Source: Lachnospiraceae bacterium NE2001 (GTDB lineage Bacteria; Bacillota; Clostridia; Lachnospirales; Lachnospiraceae). Taken from it: DNA of 64,000 nt. The stretch spans positions 62,001 to 126,000 of the forward strand of contig FOEK01000002.1 in NCBI GenBank assembly GCA_900110635.1, in the 5' to 3' direction. This document shows, piece after piece, positions 35,313-48,601 of the stretch. Position numbers and translations under genes: made by a program. Below the pieces are notes generated by a model, which made no database searches, had not been told where the DNA came from, and saw only the letters and a list, made by a program, of their open reading frames with translations. The stretch's first letter is position 1. Each line of letters opens with the position of its first letter.

Positions 35313-35510
35313 ATGAGAAGAGATAGACTTAGCTATGAGAAGATTATGATGCTTATGATGATGATTATGGCAACCCTGTTCTTTATGCCGGTTGTTGGCC
35401 TCTATCTTATTTGCAAGAAGGAGTCCAGTCCAATTATTAGAGCAGTCGGTTCAGTTTTCCTTGTGGCAGGGGTTATCATTATGATCCATACAGGCGGTGC
35501 TTTGGGATAG
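35313..35510 (+). CDS. Small two-span membrane protein
   Basis: A 65-residue protein with two hydrophobic segments (about residues 12-31 and 42-60), joined by a short basic turn (ICKKESSP), and a charged N terminus (MRRDRLSYEK). No homologue is recognised. The ATG at 35313 is chosen because it stands 5 bases after a perfect AAGGAGGT; the upstream TTG frame has no ribosome binding site. The gene has its own terminator, so it is a single-gene unit, which supports it being real. Confidence 0.65.
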   Translation: MRRDRLSYEKIMMLMMMIMATLFFMPVVGLYLICKKESSPIIRAVGSVFLVAGVIIMIHTGGALG

Positions 35511-35531
35511 TCTTTTGACTATCCCTTTTTT
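35504..35531 (+). terminator. Rho-independent terminator
   Basis: GGGATAGTC/GACTATCCC stem with a TTTT loop and six T residues, overlapping the stop codon of the small membrane protein. Confidence 0.93.
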
Positions 35532-35590
35532 AGTCTATCGTCAGACCTTTTGCGGGGGCATATCTAGGTCTATGCTTTGAATAATCTTTG

Positions 35591-35599
35591 TGGTAAAAT
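35591..35599 (+). promoter_or_regulatory. Extended -10 promoter placing transcription start at the ATG
   Basis: TGG-TAAAAT (35591-35599) ends 7 bases before the ATG at 35607. The start codon would thus be at or next to +1. Confidence 0.5.
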
Positions 35600-35606
35600 A
35601 CATCCT

Positions 35607-36566
35607 ATGATTAAAGTAGATTTAGTGACTGGATTTTTAGGGTCCGGCAAGACAACATTTATAAAAGAATATGCGAAGTATCTGGTGGGACGAGGCGAGC
35701 GAGTAGCCATAATAGTAAATGATTATGGTGCTATTAATGTTGATAGACTGCTTCTTGGGGAAGCTTTGGGAGACAGCTGTCATCTTGAGATGGTAATTGG
35801 AGGAGACAAGGACTGTTCCAGGAGGAGGCTTAAGACCAAACTTATTTCTATGGCTATGATCGGATATACCTACGTAATAGTTGAACCGTCTGGTATATTT
35901 GATGTGGATGATTTTCTGGATATGCTATATGAGGAACCTCTTGAGAGATGGTATGAGATGAATAGTATCCTTGCAATAGTAGCGGCGGATACCAGTTTTA
36001 AAGATATGTCTGATGCGGCAAGATATATACTTGCCTCGGAGACTGCAAAGGCAGGTGCTGTTATTCTTGGCAGGCTCCCTGAAAAAATAGATGAAGAGAC
36101 TAGTCATAAGCTGGCAGATAGTATAAAAGAGTGTATCAATGACTGTCTTAAAATGTTTAATTGTTCCAGACAGATAAATGATATATATCTATGGAACAGG
36201 GGGAAGCTCAGTGATGACACAGCCCAGCAGATATCACATAGCAGATATACCTCGGGCGAGATGCTTCATCTGCCTGATGTAGAGGAAGCATTTGATTCAT
36301 ATTTTTATTTCCATGTTAAGACTGATATCTCACATATCAAGGAGACGATAGCGAGTATATTTCAGGATGAAGAAGCGGGAAATGTTATAAGATTAAAGGG
36401 GTTTCTAAGTGATACTGATGGTTCCTGGCTTGAAGTAAATGCAACCCGAAGTGGTGTCAGCGTTGAGCCAGTTGGTACGGGGCAGGAGCTCTTTATAGTT
36501 ATAGGTGAGAATCTTCAGTTTGAGAAGATAGGTGCTTACTGGGAATCCTTCAGAAATGGCCTGTAA
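35607..36566 (+). CDS. G3E family (CobW-like) GTPase
   Basis: A 319-residue P-loop GTPase. The P loop is TGFLGSGKTTF near residue 7, the switch region is VNDYGAINVDR, and VEPSGIFD supplies the Walker B-like segment. G3E proteins insert or deliver metals (COG0523, CobW, UreG, HypB). The usual metal-binding CxCC motif is absent; the equivalent place reads GGDKDCSRRR with one Cys. The C-terminal domain is diverged. No ribosome binding site is visible before the ATG, which lies just after a -10 element. The TTG at 35577 is upstream of that element and is rejected. Confidence 0.8.
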   Translation: MIKVDLVTGFLGSGKTTFIKEYAKYLVGRGERVAIIVNDYGAINVDRLLLGEALGDSCHLEMVIGGDKDCSRRRLKTKLISMAMIGYTYVIVEPSGIFDVDDFLDMLYEEPLERWYEMNSILAIVAADTSFKDMSDAARYILASETAKAGAVILGRLPEKIDEETSHKLADSIKECINDCLKMFNCSRQINDIYLWNRGKLSDDTAQQISHSRYTSGEMLHLPDVEEAFDSYFYFHVKTDISHIKETIASIFQDEEAGNVIRLKGFLSDTDGSWLEVNATRSGVSVEPVGTGQELFIVIGENLQFEKIGAYWESFRNGL

Positions 36567-36602
36567 TTACCATAAAGTCATTATAAATGTCTTATATGTC
36601 AC

Positions 36603-36631
36603 TTGTTATAAGTTCTGATATGGACTATAAT
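36603..36631 (+). promoter_or_regulatory. Promoter of the EAL-glpK unit
   Basis: TTGTTA (36603-36608) and TATAAT (36626-36631), 17-base spacing. The leader has an 8-bp AT hairpin (ATTAAGTA/TACTTAAT) with AAGGGG in its loop. Confidence 0.65.
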
Positions 36632-36688
36632 AAGTTAGTGGGTAAAGTATTAAGTAAGGGGAATACTTAATGCATTGGGTGAGTTATA

Positions 36689-40100
<3,412 letters not shown>

Positions 40101-40155
40101 ATTAAATAACTGTACTCTGAATATTTTAAGATAATAAGACGGAAGGAAATTAATA

Positions 40156-40386
40156 ATGGGACTTTTTAGTTGGAGAGACAAGGAATTAGATCTTATTGCA
40201 AATCAGGTTGAGGTAGATATCAAGAATAACTATAAGACTAGTGCTTTAGAGAATATCAAATGGCTTGAAGAGACGATCGATGAAAAAAGAGCAAACGGAA
40301 AGCTGAAGGGTAAAGCAGTTGGTGAGTATCAGCAGATGGTCACCAACTTCCGTAATATAGTTAACAACACGAAACGGACCTATTAA
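40156..40386 (+). CDS. Small soluble helical protein of unknown function
   Basis: A 76-residue protein with no membrane segment. It is mostly amphipathic helix and charged (DKELDLIANQVEVDIKNNY, NIKWLEETIDEKRANGKLKG). It starts after GGAAGGAAAT and ends in the TTAA that is also the stop of the convergent CDP-glycerol gene. It follows glpK by 55 bases. No family is recognised. The good ribosome binding site and coding-like composition support it. Confidence 0.65.
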   Translation: MGLFSWRDKELDLIANQVEVDIKNNYKTSALENIKWLEETIDEKRANGKLKGKAVGEYQQMVTNFRNIVNNTKRTY

Positions 40387-41999
40387 GCATAAGGCCCCCC
40401 AAGAATAATATAGTCTATAATTCGGTCACAGGCGTGGGTATCAATATATTCAAAGTTATTCTTCAGATATGTTTCCACCCTGTCATATTCGAAATCCTTT
40501 TCACGTATAGCAGTAATCATTTCATCGAAGGTTTCCACAATCTTACCGGGAACATTTTCCCTGTAATCTCTGTGGAAGCCTCTTTCTTTTGCATATTCTG
40601 CAATGTCATATGCATAGAAGAGCATTGGCTTCTTCATTAGGGAAAACTCATATATATTTGATGAGTAATCAGTGATAAGAAGGTCTGTGATATAGAACAG
40701 GTCATTAATGTTAGGGTACCTAGTAAGATCGAGCATTCGATCCTGATATTGCTCAGGTATTGGTACGGGTTCTTCTACAAATGGGTGCATTTTATAGATT
40801 ATAAATGAGTCTGTATCCTGACAGAGCTGGTAGAGCTTATCCATATCCAGCATATCGTAAGGATAGTAGGCATGACGTTTGTTCTCGCCTCTATATGTAG
40901 GTGCAAAAAGGATGATGTTTTCCTTTCTTACACGTGTTTTATTATCATTTGCGTTTGGTTTACATAAAATGGGATAATTGTTTAAAAGTTTCTCCTTTGT
41001 TTCTTTGATATAATCTTCATTAAGATATTCATCTAGTCGGGGCATACCTGTAGGAAGTACCATTTCATCATTTATACCCCAAACCTCTGAAAAGAAATGT
41101 CGAATATTCTTCGAACCTGCAATGCCATAGGTATACTGTCTATGGCCTGATTTTGGAGCAGGGCTGGCAGGCATACCAAACCGGCTATAGCCAGTAGATT
41201 TGAAACCGGCTCCAGCGTGCCATAGCTGAGTGATAATTGCTCCTTTAATTGTAAGCCAGTCGGTTGTCTGGCTATGGTCATCAAGGAATATAAAATCAGC
41301 TTCTGCTATTTTTTTAAGAGTTTTAATCCAGTGGATAATGCTGTAGTGTCTGGTTGTAACTGCTCGAAGAGCTTCTTCGGGATTGTAACCACGACGAATA
41401 AGAGCTCTTTTAAGAGCTGCCATATTTGATCCCATTTCTTCGCTTTGATCAGACATCAGAAGAATCCTTGGATTCTTAAGCTTATGAATATCGGCACATC
41501 CCTTACGGTGGAATAGAAGATATTCAGTTTTGTATATGGTTCGAAGAACGGCTTTTGCCAGGTTGTGACGACTTCTTCTAATAAGAGAAGTGATTCTTCG
41601 TTTAAATCCAATACCTGGCAGTTGGATATCAGATGCCTTAATCCTTAATCCATTTTTAGCTGAGAATTGAACCCGGTACGCTCTCTCGCTGTGGTAATAA
41701 ACAAACTGTCGGTTAAATCGAGAGGCATTTATATCGGTGTTAAGTGAAAGCTTTGTTTTACCCTGGATGGATTTTACATATAGTTCGTAGATACCAGCAG
41801 GAAGCATCCTGCAGTTTCCAGGATTCGTGATATTTAACTTAAACTCATTTGAACTTACTTTTTTAAGTTCAAATGATATATCATCGCTCACACACTGAAG
41901 AAAAACCTGGGCATCAGAAGAAAGCCCTTCTATATAGAAGGTAATCCAGATTCTGTCCCAGGTAATATTCTGTATAAATATGTTAGTATTTTTATTCAT
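40383..41999 (-). CDS. CDP-glycerol glycerophosphotransferase family protein
   Basis: About 538 residues. The C-terminal 350 residues match the TagF/TarF polymerase domain: LLMSDQSEEMGSN, the ILFAPTYRGENK region, IYKMHPFVEEP and LLITDYSSNIYEFSLMKKPMLFYAYD. Such enzymes add glycerol-phosphate units to wall teichoic acid or related polymers at the inner membrane face. The N-terminal 150 residues are a beta-rich domain of unknown role. The ATG at 41999 is preferred over 42053, since a promoter (CAACAA/AGTATA on the plus strand) lies between them. A TagB-type primase cannot be excluded. Confidence 0.88.
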   Translation of the reverse strand: MNKNTNIFIQNITWDRIWITFYIEGLSSDAQVFLQCVSDDISFELKKVSSNEFKLNITNPGNCRMLPAGIYELYVKSIQGKTKLSLNTDINASRFNRQFVYYHSERAYRVQFSAKNGLRIKASDIQLPGIGFKRRITSLIRRSRHNLAKAVLRTIYKTEYLLFHRKGCADIHKLKNPRILLMSDQSEEMGSNMAALKRALIRRGYNPEEALRAVTTRHYSIIHWIKTLKKIAEADFIFLDDHSQTTDWLTIKGAIITQLWHAGAGFKSTGYSRFGMPASPAPKSGHRQYTYGIAGSKNIRHFFSEVWGINDEMVLPTGMPRLDEYLNEDYIKETKEKLLNNYPILCKPNANDNKTRVRKENIILFAPTYRGENKRHAYYPYDMLDMDKLYQLCQDTDSFIIYKMHPFVEEPVPIPEQYQDRMLDLTRYPNINDLFYITDLLITDYSSNIYEFSLMKKPMLFYAYDIAEYAKERGFHRDYRENVPGKIVETFDEMITAIREKDFEYDRVETYLKNNFEYIDTHACDRIIDYIILGGPYA

Positions 42000-42008
42000 A
42001 ACAGATAT

Positions 42009-42037
42009 AGTATAGCATTTCACCTTTTCTTCAACAA
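42009..42037 (-). promoter_or_regulatory. Promoter of the CDP-glycerol transferase gene
   Basis: On the minus strand TTGTTG (42037-42032), 17 bases, TATACT (42014-42009), with TGC just before the -10. It ends 9 bases before the ATG, giving almost no untranslated leader. Confidence 0.55.
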
Positions 42038-42252
42038 GGTGGAGATTTAGCACGGATTGTGGTACTATACTTCTTGTAAAATATCTCAGGTGAGTAATTA
42101 ATAATTTATGATTATTTTTTTAATCTTATTTTAATCTTTCTTAAAGGACTGTTTTATTTATTAAGGTTAGAATGTGAAACATCAAAAGGAAATACGGTTC
42201 ACAGATAACCGATGATAAAAACATATGATTTAAGAAAGGTAAGGTAATAAAA

Positions 42253-42906
42253 ATGGTAGAATTTGAAAAGGTTGAAAAGTTAGTACAGAAGGCAAATGTA
42301 TCTTATGAGGATGCTAAGGCAGCACTTGAAGCATCAAACGGCGATATGCTTGACGCAATCATTGCTCTTGAAAGAGAGGGAAAGGTTAAGGGACAGGCAA
42401 GCTTCTCAGCTACAACCTCCCCAGAGGCTTCTCCATATAGAGATGTTCCTGCAGTCGTTGATCAGTCCAACAAGACAGAGGGAAAGAGCTTCTTCAAGGA
42501 TCTTGGAGCTGCAATCAAGAGAGGTTTCCAGTACACAGTTGATAATTCAGTAAGAGTAGTTAGAAATGACCAGGAAATCATCAAGCTTCCGCTTTGGATA
42601 TCGATCATCGCTATGCTTGCAGCTTGGGAGCTTCTGATAATCGTTATCATCGTATCTCTGTTCTTTGACTGCAGATACTCAATTGTTGGTAAGGACAATG
42701 CCAATGAGTTTAATAAGGTAGTTGGCCAGGCTTCACAGTTTGCTGGCAAGGTTAAGGAAAGCTGGAATGAGAGCTTTAATAATGCTCCTCAGGGTGCAGC
42801 TGCAAATGCAGCAGAGACAGCGGCTGATGCAGCATCTGGATCAGTAGCTGATAATACAGTAGAAGGTCCAGTAGAGGGTACTGTTGAGGGAACACCTGAA
42901 AACTAA
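42253..42906 (+). CDS. DUF4342-like protein with UBA-like N terminus
   Basis: A 217-residue protein. Residues 1-45 (VEKLVQKANVSYEDAKAALEASNGDMLDAIIALE) match the UBA/NAC-like three-helix module seen in DUF4342 proteins. Residues 105-140 are one or two transmembrane segments (IKLPLWISIIAMLAAWELLIIVI split by Glu). The tail is Ala/Glu/Val-rich low complexity. The function of this family is not known. It lies just before a two-component system in the same direction, 41 bases upstream, and may share its transcript. Confidence 0.8.
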   Translation: MVEFEKVEKLVQKANVSYEDAKAALEASNGDMLDAIIALEREGKVKGQASFSATTSPEASPYRDVPAVVDQSNKTEGKSFFKDLGAAIKRGFQYTVDNSVRVVRNDQEIIKLPLWISIIAMLAAWELLIIVIIVSLFFDCRYSIVGKDNANEFNKVVGQASQFAGKVKESWNESFNNAPQGAAANAAETAADAASGSVADNTVEGPVEGTVEGTPEN

Positions 42907-42947
42907 CTCTCGTATGAGAATTAATTATTGGAGGTTTTGAATATAGG

Positions 42948-43721
42948 ATGGATGCATATATCTTAGTAGTAGAAGATGAGGAAAAGTTGGCCAGATTCGT
43001 AGAGCTGGAGCTGAAGCACGAGGGCTATAAGGTCGATAAGGCCCTGGACGGCAGAACAGCGCTTGATATGGCTCTGGCAAAGGACTATGACCTGATACTA
43101 CTGGATATAATGCTTCCAGAGCTTAGTGGTATGGAGGTTCTAAGGCGTCTCAAAAGAGAGAAGGATACGCCGGTGATCCTCCTTACTGCGCGAGATGCTG
43201 TAATGGATAAGGTTTCTGGGCTTGATGCCGGAGCGGTAGACTATATAACAAAACCATTTGCAATAGAAGAGCTTCTGGCGCGAATACGTGTTGCGCTGAA
43301 GCTATACAGTGCAAATGTGATGGGTTCAGCTGGCGCTGGAAATGCTGTGGCTGGTGCTATGAATAGCATATTGGCTGCTCCATCTAAGGAAAATGATGAC
43401 TTTGCCGGTAAGCTTGATGAAGACCACTACCAGTGGAAGAAGCTTCAGCTTGATATACCAAAACATAGTGTGACATATGATGGGCATAACATTGATCTCA
43501 CCAATAGAGAATTCATAATGCTTAGAGTCCTCCTGGAAAATATAGATATAGTGCTGTCCCGTGACACTCTTCTTGAGAAGGTGTGTGGATATGACTATCT
43601 GGGCGAAACCAATGTGATCGATGTATATGTTCGTTATCTTCGTTCAAAAATTGACGAAGTATATAATATCAAGATGATACAGACAGTCCGTGGTGTAGGC
43701 TACGTTATCAAATCTGAATAG
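42948..43721 (+). CDS. OmpR-family response regulator
   Basis: A 257-residue regulator. The receiver domain (1-115) has acidic residues in VVEDEEK, the phospho-accepting Asp in LILLDIMLPE near residue 53 and the conserved Lys in YITKPF. The winged-helix DNA-binding domain occupies about 160-257 (LTNREFIMLRVLLEN, VIDVYVRYLRSKIDEV). The 45-residue Gly/Ala/Ser-rich linker between them is longer than the usual 10-20 residues. It precedes its histidine kinase by 38 bases and should be its partner. Target genes are unknown. Confidence 0.95.
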   Translation: MDAYILVVEDEEKLARFVELELKHEGYKVDKALDGRTALDMALAKDYDLILLDIMLPELSGMEVLRRLKREKDTPVILLTARDAVMDKVSGLDAGAVDYITKPFAIEELLARIRVALKLYSANVMGSAGAGNAVAGAMNSILAAPSKENDDFAGKLDEDHYQWKKLQLDIPKHSVTYDGHNIDLTNREFIMLRVLLENIDIVLSRDTLLEKVCGYDYLGETNVIDVYVRYLRSKIDEVYNIKMIQTVRGVGYVIKSE

Positions 43722-43759
43722 GTAAATATTATGTAAACCTCAAGGGATGAATCAGCAAA

Positions 43760-45037
43760 ATGAGTAAAAAAGGACCAGAACAAAAGAATATGTCTTCTAT
43801 AGCCCTACGCCTTCATGGCCAGCTTGTACGAACCAAGCTAGGGCTTTTTTTTAGTGCTAACCTGTTCCTATTTGTTGCTACGTCTATTATATGCCTGTTT
43901 CAGATAGACTGGCAGTATTTTGGTTCCGATTTCCCTCAGAGTATTATCGATAACTTTAATGGTGATATCACCAGAAATCTGACAACGAGAGGAGAGGGGC
44001 TTAGTAATCTTACTTATGTTGTCAAGTCTGGTGATGAAGTACTGATTAACGAGAATGTATTTACTCAGTTCAACCTGATAATCGCGCTTATCATAATCGC
44101 CATATTATTTCAGTGTATTAATCTGATCGCAGCTTATTATGGTGAATACAGAAAGATTAAGAAGATTCTGAATCCGATAAATGAGATGGCTATCCGTGCC
44201 GATGAGATGAGCCGTATGTCCTTCGATGAAGCAAAGTTCCATACTATAGAAAATGCTATAGAACACATTTCACCAGAACAGACTACTGAAATGTCACTTG
44301 GAGACTCAGACCTTCAGGGCATAGAGGCAGCTATGAACAACATGCTCAGCAGGATGCACGATACATATCTTCAGCAGGCCAGGTTCGTTAATGATGCTTC
44401 TCACGAACTGCGCACTCCGATTTCAGTTATTCAGGGATACGCAAACATGCTGGATCGCTGGGGCAAGGAGGATGAAGAGATTCTCGATGAATCCATTGCT
44501 GCAATAAAAAATGAGTCTGATCATATGAACCATCTTGTGGAGCAGCTCCTATTTCTGGCCAGAGGTGATGCTGGAAGAAACACTATGACATTCGAGGATG
44601 TATGTCTGAATGATATAATGAAGGAAATCTATGAAGAGTCACTTATGATTGATGAAAATCATATCTACAAGTTTCGTGAGACCACTTCTAATGTTCATAT
44701 AAATGCTGATGCATCGATGATCAAGCAGGCTATGCGTATATTGGTAGATAATGCTGCTAAATACACTGCCCAGGGAGATGAGATAGCACTTTCAGTTGGG
44801 CTTACAAATGAAGGCGGGCGCCCCTATATTCAGGTACAGGATAACGGAATTGGTATGGCTGAGGTGGATGTGAAGCATATGTTTGAAAGATTCTACCGGG
44901 CTGATGATACCAGAAAGGTACAGGGAACCGGACTGGGTCTATCAATTGCAAAATGGATAGTGGATAAGCATAAAGGGCATTTTGAGATAATATCCAGAAA
45001 AGAAATAGGAACAAGAATTACGATAGTATTTAATTAA
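43760..45037 (+). CDS. Membrane sensor histidine kinase
   Basis: A 425-residue kinase. Two transmembrane helices (about 30-50 and 105-130) flank a short extracellular loop of about 55 residues, too small for a large ligand domain. A HAMP-like linker follows, then HisKA with the phospho-accepting His in FVNDASHELRTPISV, the N box VDNAAKYTAQGD, and the G boxes VQDNGIGMAEVD and GTGLGLSIAKWIV. It pairs with the upstream response regulator. The terminator after it closes the operon. Confidence 0.95.
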   Translation: MSKKGPEQKNMSSIALRLHGQLVRTKLGLFFSANLFLFVATSIICLFQIDWQYFGSDFPQSIIDNFNGDITRNLTTRGEGLSNLTYVVKSGDEVLINENVFTQFNLIIALIIIAILFQCINLIAAYYGEYRKIKKILNPINEMAIRADEMSRMSFDEAKFHTIENAIEHISPEQTTEMSLGDSDLQGIEAAMNNMLSRMHDTYLQQARFVNDASHELRTPISVIQGYANMLDRWGKEDEEILDESIAAIKNESDHMNHLVEQLLFLARGDAGRNTMTFEDVCLNDIMKEIYEESLMIDENHIYKFRETTSNVHINADASMIKQAMRILVDNAAKYTAQGDEIALSVGLTNEGGRPYIQVQDNGIGMAEVDVKHMFERFYRADDTRKVQGTGLGLSIAKWIVDKHKGHFEIISRKEIGTRITIVFN

Positions 45038-45046
45038 CTAATACAC

Positions 45047-45081
45047 AACAAGGCGTTATGTAAACCGTAATGCCTTGTTTT
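45047..45081 (+). terminator. Terminator after the histidine kinase gene
   Basis: AACAAGGCGTTA and TAATGCCTTGTT pair over about 12 bp with one wobble, followed by TTT. Confidence 0.8.
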
Positions 45082-45165
45082 GCTATAGAAAACGTAATAA
45101 ACGCAACTTTATGTCAATTAAACATTAGAAACTTAATAAAAAATCAAAAAAACTTTATTTTCTTA

Positions 45166-45194
45166 TTTACAACAAGGGTGAAATAGTATATAAT
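45166..45194 (+). promoter_or_regulatory. gdhA promoter
   Basis: TTTACA (45166-45171) and TATAAT (45189-45194), 17 bases apart, in an AT-rich region. The leader is about 70 nt. Confidence 0.8.
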
Positions 45195-45212
45195 TCTGCT
45201 TTAGTTGGATAA

Positions 45213-46621
<1,409 letters not shown>

Positions 46622-46649
46622 CAAGCCATGCAGTGATGAATAATAAAAT

Positions 46650-46684
46650 CGCCCGTCACACTGAGGTGTGACAGGGCGTTTTTT
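46650..46684 (+). terminator. gdhA terminator
   Basis: CGCCCGTCACAC and GTGTGACAGGGCG stem (one bulged base) with TGAG loop and six T residues. Confidence 0.93.
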
Positions 46685-46731
46685 ATTATTCATCAATATA
46701 TGGCGCAGCCATACATCGAGCCGACAGGCGA

Positions 46732-46816
46732 GATGCTGCATGGCATGAGATTAAGTCCCGTAAGCCCAGTGTTTATGGGATTTTTCTTATGTTTTGAAGT
46801 GATTTATGACGTAGTA
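46732..46816 (+). repeat. 85-nt direct repeat, copy 1
   Basis: It matches 49147-49231 over 85 positions with about seven differences and no gap. It contains a terminator-like hairpin beginning AAGTCCC and ending GGGATTT. The two copies bracket the methyltransferase and two GNAT genes. Confidence 0.85.
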
Positions 46817-47087
46817 CATAAAACTACATAGATCGACATAAATAGGGGTTCATTTGAGGTCGTAATATATTATTATCTTGGGGATTTTTTTGTCTCAAGT
46901 TTAGATATAATAAAAGATGAGGTTGTGAAAACAGGATTAATAAGATAATGTTATATGGTAGATGGTGAGGCTGAAATGACCCAACTCTACATACATAGGT
47001 GAAAGGGAAAAAGATATGAGAATAGAAACAGAGTGACTTATCATAAGATCGATTGAACCGGGCGATTAAAAGATAGAGGTTATAGAG
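46817..47087 (+). other. Gene-free stretch before the methyltransferase gene
   Basis: AT-rich with only very short open frames. A TATAAT at 46906-46911 has no -35 partner. AAAGGGA at about 47002 precedes a 6-codon frame (MRIETE). No supported gene. Confidence 0.5.
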
Positions 47088-48029
47088 ATGAATTACAGTA
47101 CGAAAATATCCGAAAGGATGTGGAACCAGTCAGATAAGGGTGAATTGGAAGCTGCCAGGGAGCAGACATTTATAGATGATATAGTTCAGAAGTCGCATAT
47201 TGAAAAAGAACTTCTTCAGTCACTGGATGGTATCGAGACTGTCTTTGATGGTGGAGCGGGAAGTGGCAGGTTTTCTATACTTCTTGCAAAGCATGGGGTT
47301 AAGGTTACTCATTTTGATATATCACAGCCGATGATTGATAAGGCGAGGGAGATAGCTGAACGAGAAGGTGTGATAGATAATATCACATTTGTAAAAGGCG
47401 AATTGGAAGATCTTTCAGCATATGCTGATAAGTCCTTTGATCTTGTGATGTCATTTGATGCACCGATTTCCTATACTTATCCCAATCAGGAAAAGGTAAT
47501 CGGAGAGCTGGTAAGAATATGCAGGAAGCGAATTCTTATCAGTGTTTCCAGTCGTCTGGGTTCACTGCCATATCTTGCCAATCCACTTCAGAAGAATCAG
47601 TTTATTCTGGATAAGGATAGTAAAGATGAGTGGGTGCAGTGGTGCATTAGCGCCAGAGAACAGATGATAGAAGGCTTCTCATTTAATAAGGAAAATGTAC
47701 TGAAGGCATATGACACCGGTTTCCTGGGGGATGTTGAAGAAACAAAGGAAGCCTATGATCGAGGCGAAGCTCCCTGGTGTATAACCTATCATTTTACGCC
47801 AAAGGAACTGGAGGATATCCTAAAAGGTTGTGGCGTTAAGAGTATAACGTTTGCTGGACCAGGGGCATTTGCAAGGACTATTCCAAATGAAATATTAGTA
47901 AAGATAATGAATGACCCGAAACAGAGAGAAGACTTTCTTGAGGTCTGTCATATGTATGACAGTAATCCATATGTGTGTGGAATGGGGAAAGATAATCTCT
48001 TTGCAAAGGGAGAAATACAGGATTTGTAA
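47088..48029 (+). CDS. SAM-dependent class I methyltransferase
   Basis: A 313-residue methyltransferase. The SAM-binding motif I is VFDGGAGSGRFSILLAKHG near residue 55, the acidic motif II is VTHFDISQPM, and the post-I region DLVMSFDAPISYT follows. The 150-residue C-terminal part, rich in charged residues, is probably the substrate domain. The substrate is unknown; small-molecule or polyketide-type targets are common for this shape. It is the first of three genes between the 85-nt repeats, followed 42 bases later by a GNAT gene. Start supported by a weak AGAGGTTATAGAG. Confidence 0.85.
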   Translation: MNYSTKISERMWNQSDKGELEAAREQTFIDDIVQKSHIEKELLQSLDGIETVFDGGAGSGRFSILLAKHGVKVTHFDISQPMIDKAREIAEREGVIDNITFVKGELEDLSAYADKSFDLVMSFDAPISYTYPNQEKVIGELVRICRKRILISVSSRLGSLPYLANPLQKNQFILDKDSKDEWVQWCISAREQMIEGFSFNKENVLKAYDTGFLGDVEETKEAYDRGEAPWCITYHFTPKELEDILKGCGVKSITFAGPGAFARTIPNEILVKIMNDPKQREDFLEVCHMYDSNPYVCGMGKDNLFAKGEIQDL

Positions 48030-48071
48030 TAAGATTTGTAAAAATATCAGAAAGTTTAGAGGGACATTATT

Positions 48072-48590
48072 ATGAGTTTTTTAATTGAAACAGAAAGATT
48101 AGTGATAACAGAAATGACAATGGACATGGCAATGGATGTCCATAAGAATTCACTTGATGATAATACAAGAAGATTTGTACCTGATGAAGTGTTTGAGACA
48201 CTGGATGACGCGAAGGAAACTATTGAATTTCTGATGTCTCAGTATGGTTCTACTGACGGTCCACTGGTTTACGCAGTGCTTACCAAAGATGATAATAAGA
48301 ATATAGGCTATGTTCAGCTTGTGCCAATTGATGACGGCAAATGGGAGATTGGATACCATATTGCGAAGGCATATACAGGAAATGGTTATGCCACTGAAGC
48401 AGTTAAAGCATTTCTGCCTGTGATAGCAGAAAGAGTAGGTGTTACTGAGGTGTACGGCATTCGTCTTCTTGAAAATGCTGCATCAGGTCGTATTCTGGAA
48501 AAATGTGAATTTGAAACTTTCTTTACTGGAGAAGGTTCATATCATGATGGAGTATATGAAATCAGCAAGGGCGTCTGGAAGCTGAACTAA
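48072..48590 (+). CDS. GNAT family N-acetyltransferase (RimJ/RimL-like)
   Basis: A 172-residue GNAT protein. It begins IETERLVITEMT, as in RimJ/RimL-type enzymes, and has the acetyl-CoA loop YHIAKAYTGNGYATEAVKAF near residues 98-115. NAASGRILEKCEFE is the usual late motif. It would acetylate an amino group, either a protein N terminus or a small molecule. Start after GAGGGACA. It is part of the cassette flanked by 85-nt repeats. Confidence 0.9.
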   Translation: MSFLIETERLVITEMTMDMAMDVHKNSLDDNTRRFVPDEVFETLDDAKETIEFLMSQYGSTDGPLVYAVLTKDDNKNIGYVQLVPIDDGKWEIGYHIAKAYTGNGYATEAVKAFLPVIAERVGVTEVYGIRLLENAASGRILEKCEFETFFTGEGSYHDGVYEISKGVWKLN

Positions 48591-48601
48591 GGGAAAATGC
48601 T

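Noticed and set aside
47014-47034. Six-codon leader peptide (MRIETE) before the methyltransferase
   Set aside because: Too short and not associated with an attenuator hairpin; could be chance.
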